A stretch of 64,000 nt of DNA from Cricetomys ansorgei (taxonomy: Eukaryota; Chordata; Mammalia; Rodentia; Nesomyidae): contig JAMJFZ010001070.1 in assembly GCA_026225945.1 (NCBI GenBank), positions 43,082-107,081 on the forward strand, read 5' to 3'. The stretch's first letter is position 1. The number at the start of each line of letters is the position of its first letter. Below, in pieces: positions 23,101 through 32,785 of this stretch. The notes beneath the pieces were generated by a model. The model was not told where the DNA came from and ran no database searches. It saw only the letters and a program-made list of their open reading frames with translations. A program made the translations under genes and the position numbers.

Positions 23101-23285
23101 AATTATGATCATTATTATGTGAGGCTTTTATTAATGAGGATTGATTGCTTATCTCTTTTATTTTCCCTTAGGTATGAACAGGATTATAATCTCAAAAGTA
23201 ACTCAGCTGAAAATATTTCCACTTGCTAGGTTTGAGTCTCAATCTGGATTGTACAAACAGTTAGAGGCTTCCTTACTCCCTTTAA
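20200..23285. other. Unassigned DNA, mostly AT-rich
   Basis: Three kilobases without a recognised repeat. Frames at 21448-21747 (99 codons, plus), 21884-22099 and 22820-23101 were read. None shows a domain, transmembrane pattern or splice context that I could support. The part at 21840-22100 has a more balanced base composition than its surroundings and could be an old retrocopy or LTR, but I cannot identify it. Confidence 0.45.
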
Positions 23286-23298
23286 GAATTTACAGATT

Positions 23299-23462
23299 GC
23301 TTGGTGGTCATGGTGAAAGCCTTTAATCCCATGAAGCAGAGGCAGGCAGATCTCTGTGAGATAGAGGCCAGACTAGTCTACAGAGTAGGTTCCAGAACAG
23401 CCAGAGTTACAACAGAGAAACCATGTCTAGAAAAAAATTTTAAAATAAAAAATAAATAAAAA
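23299..23462 (+). repeat. B1 SINE with target duplication
   Basis: GCTTGGTGGTCATGGTGAAA, CTTTAATCCCATGAAGCAGAG, CAGGCAGATCTCTGTGAGA and CCAGAACAGCCAGAGTTAC follow the B1 order. The CAGCACTTGGG segment is deleted to CATGAAGCAG. An A-rich tail follows (23426-23465). Flanks AATTTACAGA (23287-23296) and AAATTACAGA (23463-23472) are probable target duplications. Confidence 0.9.
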
Positions 23463-23472
23463 AAATTACAGA

Positions 23473-24780
23473 CCATACACTTACATACTTGGTCTTTGGC
23501 TAGCTTGTTCTTGAGTCCAGACAAACACTTCATGAAAATTCACCCACTTTGTTAAAAGGAAGGCTTCAGAGTTGGTGACACATCATCCCTTAGTGGAAAA
23601 TATCAGTATACTTTTTTATGCTAAGAACAGTGTATTTTTCACTTTTCTGGTAAAGCTGTTTTAGTGTTTTACTTCTGAATAAGTTTTCCAAATGAATGAT
23701 TTTGTTAAATATGATATAGAATGCACTTAGAAATAAATAAGTAACTGATTCATCTGATTTCTTATATTGATAGCTATACATACAAAGTTTTATTTAGATG
23801 ATTCCTAGACAAAATATAATCTCAAATTCAGATGAATAGATTTAAAATATCACAAAAATACAAAAGAATGGAAAATGTATTTCATATTGAATATATAATA
23901 AAGATTTAGAGTAAATATTATGGCGTGAATAACAGAAAATTTACTACTGGTAAAATTGTGAATTGTAAAATAAATAAACTGTGAAATATGTATGATTGAG
24001 TACAAAATACTCAATGTGCAGACATAAAATAAATAATATAAAATTTGACATTCCAAAATATCATATTTCAATAATACTACAAGATATATTATTTATAATG
24101 TCATGAGATATTATCACAGGACTCTAGTAGCATGTGTGAGCTTTACACAAACTATTATAAATAAGAAGGTAAGACCTCTGGAGGGAAATACGGGATTGGG
24201 AATCTCTGTTCTATTATGATTCAAATAAAAGTCATGGCTTATAGAAAAAATAAATACATTTTATGGTTCAAAAATATATTTCTCAAGAGTATGACTAAAT
24301 AGATCACATAGATGATTAAATGTGAAGGTAACCATGGTAAATTATGTGACTGATTAGTGAGATATTTAAATTATGGTCATAAAATGACAGAATTAATTTT
24401 GCACATAATTTATTTTTACCCCTTAGTTTTAGTTTTTGTTTTATCTTTGTTTATTTGTAAGTCAAATAAAAGGAACTGAGTTGTATTATGATTGAGTCAT
24501 ATGTTTTTTTCTGTTAATCTGATAGTTATAGTATCAGGTACTATCACTGTTTCACTGTGAGTTGAAAATTATTTCCAACAATCATTGCTACTTAAGGACA
24601 AACATCATGAAAATATAATGATAGTCAACTATAAAAAATGACTATTACTTATGTGCTAATTATTTAGGAAATAATAATCATTTTAGGAAATCAGGCTATC
24701 AAGATAATCTTCAGCTATATCATTATTCCAGGACAACTTAACTATATGAGTCATTATTTCAAAATGAAACAACGTGATTC
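23473..24780. other. Unassigned AT-rich DNA
   Basis: No recognisable repeat or gene. Very AT-rich between 23800 and 24080, where the reading frames are AT by-products. Confidence 0.5.
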
Positions 24781-24783
24781 TGC

Positions 24784-24831
24784 CTATCTATATCTATATC
24801 CATATAGACAAATGGATATAGATATAGATAG
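24784..24831. repeat. Perfect 20-bp inverted repeat, 8-base loop
   Basis: Arm 24784-24803 (CTATCTATATCTATATCCAT) is exactly complementary to 24812-24831, around an 8-base centre. It is built from ATAGAT-type simple repeats and sits beside a (TA)n tract. Confidence 0.9.
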
Positions 24832-24836
24832 ATGGA

Positions 24837-24838
<2 letters not shown>

Positions 24839-24871
<33 letters not shown>
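24839..24871. repeat. (TA)n microsatellite
   Basis: An uninterrupted TA run of about 16 units. Confidence 0.95.
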
Positions 24872-24874
<3 letters not shown>

Positions 24875-24949
24875 AAAATTTCACTCTAGCCTCAATAGAC
24901 TTTGTATGTGTTTACATTAATGGCAATTCTTTGAATAATGTTAATGGTA

Positions 24950-24976
24950 TTGATAATTGATAATTGATAATTGATA
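24950..24976. repeat. 8-bp tandem repeat
   Basis: TGATAATT is repeated about three and a half times, directly at the 3' end of the following minus-strand L1. Confidence 0.8.
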
Positions 24977-24979
24977 TTA

Positions 24980-27757
24980 TCTTTTTAAAATTAATTAATC
25001 ATTTAGTTTTCTTCTTTCGTATAAAACATCTCCACACTCCTCCTCCTGTCCATCCAGTTCTCCCAGATCCCTTATGTCCCCTCTCCCCTAAATCTACTGT
25101 CCCTGCCCTCCATCACTCTCCCTGTACCTTATACATTCTTTTCTCATTCCCTTCCTTCACCAGTCCATCTACACCATCTGTTCTATTTCCTCTTTACTAA
25201 GGAAATCCCTGTGTGCCCACTGGGGAACTCCTTGTTGCATAGTCTCTTTGGGTCTGTGAATTGAAGCATGTTTGTCCTTTGTTTAACAGTTAGTAGCAAC
25301 ATATAAGTGAGTACATACAATGTTTGTCTTTCTGGGACTGGGTTACCTTGCTCAGAATGATATTTTTCTGGTCTCATCTGTTTGCCTGCAAATTTAATAA
25401 TGTCAGTTTTTTAATAACTGAGTAATAATCCACTGTGTAAATAGAGCACAATTTCTTTATCCATTTTTCGGTTGAGGGGTATCTAGACTGCTTTCAATTT
25501 CTGCCAATTATGAATAGAGCTATAAAGATATACAAATAAAGATAGCTGAACTTACTGTTGGCCCAGGAAATAGTATAGTTGTGCCCTGAGGTAGGTCAAA
25601 TACCATCTTCTTGAGCAATCACCATATTGATTTCTATAGTGGTTGTACAAGTTTGCAAACCCACCTGCAATGAGGCAAGTTCCTCTTTCTCCACATCCTC
25701 CCCAGAATGATCTATCCTTTGTTATTAATCTTAGCTATTCTAAGAGGTATAAGATAGTTTTGATTTGCATTTCCCAGACACCTAAGAATGTTGAATATTT
25801 CTCTAAGTGTTTCTCAGCCATTTGAGATTCCTCTTTGGAGAATTCTTTATTTAGATCTGCTCCCCATTTTTAATTGGGTTATTTGTTTTGTTGATATATA
25901 GTTTCTTGTGGTCTTTATATATTTTGGATATTAGCCCTTTATTGGAGATGGAGTCAGCGAAAATCTTTTCCCATTCTGTAGGCTGCCATTTTGTCTTATT
26001 GACAGTGTCCTTTTTTTCTTTTTCTTGTAGTTTGTTTATATGGCGGATTACATTGACTGATTTTTGTAGGTTAAAGCATCCCTGCATCTCTGGAATGAAA
26101 TCTACTTGAACATGGTGGATGATCTTTTTAATGTGTACTTGGATGCAGTTTGTGATTATTTTATTGAGAATATTTGCATCTATGTTCGTGAGGGAAATTG
26201 GTCTGTAACTCTCTTTGTTGAATCTTTCTGTGTCTTGGGTCTCAGGGTGATTGTGGCATCATAGAATGAGTTTGAAAGTGTTACTTCTGTTTCTATTTTG
26301 TGGAATAATTTTAGGAGTATTGGTGTTTACTCTTCATTGAATGTCTGTAAAATTCTGTCTAAAACCATCTGGCCCTGAGCTTCTTGTTGTTAGGAGACTT
26401 TTAAAGACCTCTTCTATTTCCCTGGAGGCTATAGGTCTGTTTAAATTGTTTATCTGATCTTATTTTAAGATTTGTAGATGCTATGTATCAATAAAATTAT
26501 CCATTTCTTGTAGATTTTCTAATTTTGTGGGGTACAGTTTTTTACTGTATGAACAAATGAGTCTTTGGTTCTCCTCAGTGTCTATGGTTATAAATCCCTT
26601 TATTTGCTTCTGATCTTGTTGATTTAGATACCTTCCCTCTGTCCTTTAATTATTTGGATACTACTTTGATTTTCTTGAAGAACCAACTCTTTGTTTTATT
26701 GATTCTTTGTATCATTCTCTTTGTTTCTATTTTATTTATTATTTTAGCCCTCAGTTTGATTATTTATTGTCAGCTATTACTCTTGGATTGCTTACTTCTT
26801 TTTGTTCTGGGGCTTTCAGATGTGCTGTTAATTTGCTAGTATGTGATCTATGTGATCTCTATACACTTTTTGGTAGACACTTTGTGGTATGAATTTTTTT
26901 ATCAATGCTTTCATTGTGTCCCATAAGTTTGTGTATGCTGTGAATTCATTTTCAATTGATTCTAGAAAATCTTTTATTTCTTTACTTTTATCTGTCTTGA
27001 GAGAGTTGTTCAGTTTACATGAATTCCATGCTTTCTGTGGTTGCTGCTGTTGTTGAAATCCAGTTCTAATCTGTGCTGATCTGATAGGATGCAGGGAGTT
27101 ATTTCAAGTTTCTTGTATCTATTGAGACTTGCTTTGTGACTGAGTATGTGGTCAATTATGGAGAATGTTCCCTGAGGTGGTGAGGAAAAAGTATGTTCTT
27201 TTGTGTGGGGGTGAAATTTCCTGTAGACATCTTGTTAGGTCTCTTTGGTTTATAACATGTTAGTTACAGTATTTCTCTGTCTGTTCATGAGAGTGGGATA
27301 TTGAGGTCTCTGACTATCAATGTGTGTGGATCAATGTGTGTTTCAAGTTTTAGCAATTTTTCTCTTAGGAATGTGTGTGCCATTGTTTTGGGGGCTTAGA
27401 TGTTAAGAATTCAAATGACATCTTGGTGAGTTTTTCCTTTGATGAGTATGAAGTATCCTTCCCTGTATCTCTTGATTAATTTTGGTTTCAAGTCTAATTT
27501 GTTAGATATTAGAATGGCTACACTGGCTTGCTTCTTGGGTTGATTTGCTTGGAAAACCTTTTCCCAACATTTAATCTGAATTCATTTTTATCTTTGGTGT
27601 TAAAATATGTTTCTTATATGCAATAGGAGGATGGATTCCGTTTTTGTATCCATTCTGTTAATCTGTGTCTTCTTATTGGGGTATTGAGTTCATTGATATT
27701 GAGAAACATCAATGACCAGTGATTGTTAGGTCCTGTTATTTTGTAGTTGTGGGTTGT

Positions 27758-27791
<34 letters not shown>

Positions 27792-27985
27792 CTTTCTCTT
27801 CTTTTTGATGATGTGAGATTATTTATTTTCTGTGCTTCCATGAGTGTAGTTAAGCTCCTCCTCTGGTTGGAGTTTTCCTTCTAGTACCATCTGTAGGGTT
27901 GGATTTCTATATAGGTACATGGAGTATTTCGTTTTCTACATCTATGGTTGTAGATGTCGATATGGATCAATTATTATTATGTCTC
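24980..27985 (-). mobile_element. Old L1, 3' UTR and ORF2 part (decayed)
   Basis: Read on the minus strand this is an L1 from its 3' end backward. The antisense words AATGATATTTTTCTGGTCTC, ATTTCTTTATCCATTTTTCGG, GATTTGCATTTCCCAGA, CCCTTTATTGGAGATGGAGTC, AAAACCTTTTCCCAACATTT and TTCTTATTGGGGTATTGAGT follow the L1 ORF2 order from the C terminus to the endonuclease region. Many stops and indels break ORF2, so it is a fossil. Frames at 25851-26109, 26654-26892 and 27614-27841 are pieces of it or antisense. Part of the middle may be missing. Confidence 0.85.
27759..27788. repeat. (GT)n microsatellite inside L1
   Basis: A GT run of about 15 units within the endonuclease region of the decayed L1. 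Confidence 0.93.
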
Positions 27986-28812
27986 ACCATGTTGTGTCTC
28001 AAGTGTAGATGTAAATTCAGGGTAAAAAAAAGTTTATTCTTTGCTAACTCAATCCTCAGTCCTTAGAGGGTTTTACTCCCCATATAATCTAATCTTAACC
28101 CTAGAACTGAAAGGCTCCAGTATCTGTACAATCTATTCTTTAAACTGTTAGCTAGGACCTAAAGGCTTCAACATCAGCAACTTACTACAGTCTAAGGCCA
28201 CTCTGACAAGCTCTTTCTGAACTCAGAGCTGACAGAATTCTTACTCTTTTGGTTGGCTGATTGAACTCACTACCTGTTCTGACTCAAATTCTTCTTCAAG
28301 ATTACTGGTTCAAACTGACCTTCTAAGCTAACTGTTTCTGACTGAATTCTTCTCACTCTGGCTGACTCTGGCTGACTCCCACAACTTCTCTACCTGAGCT
28401 GATCTAGTAGACTTCAAACTGACTCTTGCTGTTAGCTGACTCTCCCAAACTCACTTTCCTTCTACACTGTGTCTCTGCCTCACACTGCCTGACTGTATGA
28501 GCTGAGAGCCTACTTTTATAGCATGAGAGTTGGGTATGTCCTCACTCTGACTCAGTCTGCTAACTCTTCTTCTGATTCTTCACTTTGCCTGTTCTTCACT
28601 CTGATTCATCTCAGACATCACTTCCTGTCTGGAACTGACTCCTTCTGAGTTCTGCTTCTTGTCTCTGCTTCCTCCTCTGCTTCTACTCACTTCTGTCTTG
28701 GAGATTTAAAGGTTTGTGCTACCACTGCCTTCTGAATACTGGGATTAAAGGTGTGCACTAACATTCTATTTATTCTAGAGCAGCCATGCTTATGGATTAA
28801 AAGATTAAATAT
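27970..28812 (-). mobile_element. Family-A LTR-like element, copy C (most complete)
   Basis: On the minus strand it opens TTGTAAAGGAATATTTAATC with CATGGCTGCT. Two B1-head-like segments follow (CACACCTTTAATCCCAGTATTC near 28745 and ACAAACCTTTAAATCTCC near 28705). The CAGAG-rich body has GCTATAAAAGTAGGCTCTCA (28505-28525), and the element closes with CAAAGAATAAAC near 28045. L1 sequence stops at its left edge and resumes at its right edge. GATCAA occurs on both sides (about 27965 and 28826) as a possible 6-bp target duplication, though its placement is not exact. These traits fit an LTR. Confidence 0.68.
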
Positions 28813-28814
28813 TC

Positions 28815-29330
28815 CTTTACAAGGCTGATCAAAATTTTCCTGGGTATAGTAGTCTGGGCTGTAATATGTGATTTCTTAGAGTCTATACCATGTCTGTGTA
28901 GGTCCTTCTGTCTTTTGGAGTCCTCCTTTGAGAAGTAGGGTATAATTCTAATCGGCTTGCTTTTATATGTTTATATATATATGTATGTATATATATATAT
29001 ATATAATGTATATATGTCATATATGCATTTATATGATCTTTTTCTCTAACAGCTTTTAATATTCTGTCTTTGTTCTCTATGTTTAGTGTTTTGATTATTT
29101 TGTGGTGGGGGAAACTTTTTCTAGTTTATTTTATTTGGTGTTTTTTTTAGGGCTTTTATTATCTTCATAAAGTTGATTTTAAGGTCTTTGTCTTGTGTTT
29201 CCACTGTGTGGGGTGTTCAAGGTTTGTTGTAGTAGGGCTGTTAGCTATAGAGGTGACATATTGTTCTAGTTACTGTTGGTTGTATTCTTACAGTGGTTTA
29301 GGCACCTAGGTCTGGAGTGATTATAGGTTT
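28815..29330 (-). mobile_element. Old L1, ORF1 part (continuation)
   Basis: After the inserted element the antisense L1 order resumes: TTTTCCTGGGTATAGTAGTC, GGTCCTTCTGTCTTTTGGAG, AGCTTTTAATATTCTGTCTTTG and TTGTTCTAGTTACTGTTGG. This is the order of the ORF2/ORF1 junction and the ORF1 5' part. A (TA)n patch lies at 28975-29005. Much of the coiled-coil region seems to be missing. Confidence 0.7.
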
Positions 29331-29870
29331 AGGTGCAGAATTCCTGGGTTTGTCTTTATTGGATGAGTGTTCTGTTTCTTGTTTTTTGCTTTTTGTTTTT
29401 TGTTTGTTTGTTTGTTTTTTCCTCTCTGGTCTTCTGTTATATGTGGCATCTTATCAGCAGAGGGTCTTCATTTATCTGTGTGTGCTGGAGCTCTAGTGGC
29501 AGGCTTGATTTTGGTTCAGTAGAAAGTCTCCATATGAGTGGGTGCCTGGGCCTTGGAGACTGTTCTTCTAGCTGGCTTGTATGGTCAGTGCTTGGGGAGA
29601 GGCTGTCTGTTGCAGTTGGTCCTTGGGACTAAGAATCAGCCGTCAGAAAGGGTTTGGAGTGGGAAGATGGAGGTGGTTTGGGGCTTTGGAACCAGGCTGG
29701 GCAGGTATAATGGGAGGGGTCAGGAAGCAGACTTCCTACCTGCTCCCCTGGGGCTAACTTGCTATGCCTGTACTGGGGGAGGAGCTATCTGTCCATGAGT
29801 TGGTCTCTGGGACTCAAGCAGTGGCCAGAAAGGATGGGGAATGGGAAGATCTTGACATTATCTTTAATCA
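29331..29870 (-). mobile_element. L1 5' UTR with monomer-like repeats
   Basis: This GC-richer end of the minus-strand L1 contains two related segments about 190 bp apart. The pair around 29580-29665 and 29770-29850 shares TTGGTCC/TCTGGGACT, CAG-AAAGG and GGGAAGAT words. Tandem monomers at the 5' end are a feature of rodent L1 promoters. The 86- and 99-codon frames here are by-products. Confidence 0.55.
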
Positions 29871-30330
29871 TTTCTTGCGTAAGTAAGTTTTGTTAAGCAT
29901 AGAGTTATCTACTTAAATAAGAGTATAGATCTTTCTTTTATATGCTTAATCTTCCACATAAACATTTTCTATATTATTATTCTTTTACTTCTTTTGTAAT
30001 CAGTTAAACACTAGTTTCTGCTAGATGAATGTATAAACAAATTGTGACATTTCTGTCACAGAGAAGTAAAAAAAAGTCAAAACTTTTCATTTAATATGTT
30101 TTATCAATATTTTTAAGATTTGAAAGTCCTCTAGAGTACCACAAATATAAGAGGAGGCAACAATACTTTTGAGTGATTTCCAAATTTATCTACATGTGAC
30201 AATTAGCTCTCAGTAACCAGGAATTAATATTTATGTTACCTATTATTCATTAATAACTTAAATATTATTTATTTAAATAGCTATAATGCTTAGCAATTAA
30301 AGGTAATACAGTTATAATCAGCTATTTTAT
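29871..30330. other. Unassigned AT-rich DNA
   Basis: No recognised feature. Confidence 0.5.
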
Positions 30331-30334
30331 TAAC

Positions 30335-30690
30335 TTCTTTTTTCCAGATAGTTTTTTTAATTTTAATTATTTTTTCTTCTCTCATATAATACATCCCAAC
30401 ATCCCTCCTTTCCTCCCTCCACTCCTCCCAGCTCCCTCTTCTCCCCTTTTCCCCAGACCTAGATGCCTGCCCCATCCCTCCACTTCTACTGAAGCCTTTC
30501 CCCAGAAAAAGAGCAGTCCTCCCAGGATTACTGTTCAAACAAGGGCACAACAAGATGGAACAAGGCCTGACACTAATCCTTACATCAAGGGTGGGCTAGG
30601 CCACCCAGCAAAAGAAAGAGGGTCTTCAAGGGCAGGCAAAAGCTTCAGAGTCTCACCACCACTCCATCCTGTAGGAGTTATTTGTTAAAT
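30335..30690 (-). mobile_element. L1 3' UTR fragment
   Basis: The C/T-rich antisense block CCCTCCTTTCCTCCCTCCAC is followed by CAAGGGCACAACAAGATGGAA, CTTACATCAAGGGTGGGCTAG and CCTGTAGGAG. The same order recurs at 38790-39085, and in reverse within 39930-40200. The 87-codon minus frame is part of it. Confidence 0.8.
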
Positions 30691-31955
30691 GTTAAGATCT
30701 GGTTATCCAAGAGCACAACTGTTTGTTCATGAGTTTGCAAACCCATATATTTCACAAAAGGCGCTTTTTGACACAAAAGAAATTGTATGAATGTATTAAC
30801 TTTGTAGCAAAACATTCACTAATACTGAAAAAACAAAAAAACAACCACCAAAAAAAAATTGTAAGCACATATATCCAAACTATAGCCGGTTCATAATATC
30901 ATTTTGTCTACACTGGCAATGTGTAAAATATAGGTAGCATTTATAGAACACAAAGAAAATCATTTAGTACCAAGAGAATATAACTGACATTGTTCTAATA
31001 ATAAAATGTGTGTACATAGTATTTGCAGCAAACAGTATTAAAATGGAAATTGGATATTCATTGAAAGTAGAAATAACAAGTTTGAATAAATTCATTGTAT
31101 ATACCTATGATATGGGTTTGCAGCATAATTTCAGCTATTTAATTGGTTTTTCTTCCAAAAGTCAGAGGCTTCAATTTTCTTTCTGAGCAAACCAAACAAT
31201 ATACGCATATATTAAACCTATTTATGAAAACAAAATGATAAAATTGACTTCATGTTTTCTCTCACTGTTATCTACTGATAAAATTATAATTAAATGCAAA
31301 GAAAACAGTTTAATCTTACAATTAATATTGAAGAATAAAATAGATAACTGATAAGCATATACAAACTAATTTTACTTTGTACTTGATGTTTGCCACAATG
31401 AGCATCTAACAATTACTCCTGAAACATGATTTATGAAACTTCTGCAGCTGAAATTAATCATAATTCTAAAACCTGAACTTATCTCCATTATTCAGATTAA
31501 AAATGCAAGCAAATGAACAGGTTTGATAATTAAATGACTTCAGTAGATTGAGCTGGTATCTGAGATTACATAATATATGAGAGTTTCTATGTGTTCCTAT
31601 GTCCTGAGGGTTTTATGTTATTTTTGGCAAAATGCTAAAGTGCAGTGGATCTGTATTAGAAGACAATTAGAAAAAAAACTCAAATGCATATTTTTAAAGT
31701 TTCCTTCTATTTCTTATAAATGACTTCTTCATTTCTTTATCAATCAAAGTACATAAACATTTCCACTATATTAGTCCTAACAGTCCATGGGAATAATAAT
31801 TCTTTCCTTTTTCTGGCATTTTCTACAATAATGGCTAAAAGATTTTATTATTAAAATATTTCACTTGCTGTTTAGAATTATCCCAAGATCATATACTTTT
31901 CAAAAGAGGATTGTTGATTTTTTTTCCTTCTGATTTGTTTCCCTTAACTTCCTTG
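30691..31955. other. Unassigned AT-rich DNA
   Basis: No recognised repeat or gene over 1.3 kb. Confidence 0.5.
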
Positions 31956-31959
31956 AATA

Positions 31960-32100
31960 GTTATTGCTCTATCTAAGACTTCAAGTACTATACTGAATTG
32001 GAGAGATTGTATATCCTTTCTTGTTCTTAGTTTAAATGGAAATACTTTGATTTTTCTCTCTGTTTATGATGGTGTTCACTGTGGGCTTGCTGTGAATTGA
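31960..32100 (-). mobile_element. L1 ORF2 fragment, inverted 5' piece
   Basis: The plus strand reads GACTTCAAGTACTATACTGA and ATGGTGTTCACTGTGGGCTTGCTGTGA-like words, which are antisense ORF2 sequence. Directly to the right the L1 continues in sense orientation. Confidence 0.65.
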
Positions 32101-32385
32101 CATTATTATATTGAAAATGTAAATTCTACCAAAAAGTAATGTACAATTCAATGCTATCCCAATCGTAATCTAATACAGATATTCATAGAAGTTGAAAATA
32201 ATCTTTAACTTCATATGGAAACACACAGACACACACATATACACGTAAAAACCAACCAAACAAACAGATAAAAACTGTATACTTAAAACAATCCTGAATA
32301 AAAAAAAACTATTGGTGATATTACCATGCCAGAATGAATGTGTGTTTAACAATTATGGGCTAGTAATTGTTATCTTCCTTTGAAC
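32101..32385 (+). mobile_element. L1 ORF2 fragment
   Basis: AATTCAATGCTATCCCAATC, followed by TTCATAGAAGTTGAAAATAA and a diverged CATATGGAAACACA segment, gives the sense ORF2 order. CAATCCTGAATAAAAAAAAACT and ATTACCATGCCAGA follow. Confidence 0.75.
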
Positions 32386-32785
32386 TACATAGTAACTCTA
32401 GAATCATTCAACATATTAATCAGTTTTTGTGATAATCTGAGGGGAAATCTATTTCTCCTGCCATCAGCATTCTTAGTTGACTGTAGGTTTTTGGATCATT
32501 CCTTGTCTATTTTGACATGTTTATTTTTGTCCTTATTTATATCATGTAAGGCTGTGCTTTTGGTGAGACTTTATGGGTGTAGCTTCTGAAATACAAGCAC
32601 ATCTTAATAAGACTAACTCTGCATGCTTGCAGAAGGTCATCACAGCTGGGCTAGTTGATTGTGAAGTTAACCTATGGAAAGAAGAAGCCAGGAAAGTCTT
32701 TGGATCCTTACCTGAGCATGCAGCAACTTTTTCTTGTTCAACCAGTTTTATGCAATTCTACCCTAATTATACATGGCTGATATCT
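32386..32785. repeat. Foreign segment interrupting L1 ORF2
   Basis: L1 ORF2 order breaks here for about 400 bp. GGTGAGACTTTATGGGTGTAGC (32560-32582) resembles antisense rodent L1 3' UTR. The remainder at 32590-32785 has an unbroken 79-codon frame (32573-32812) but no recognised domain. It may be an insertion or a replacement, and its identity is unresolved. Confidence 0.4.
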
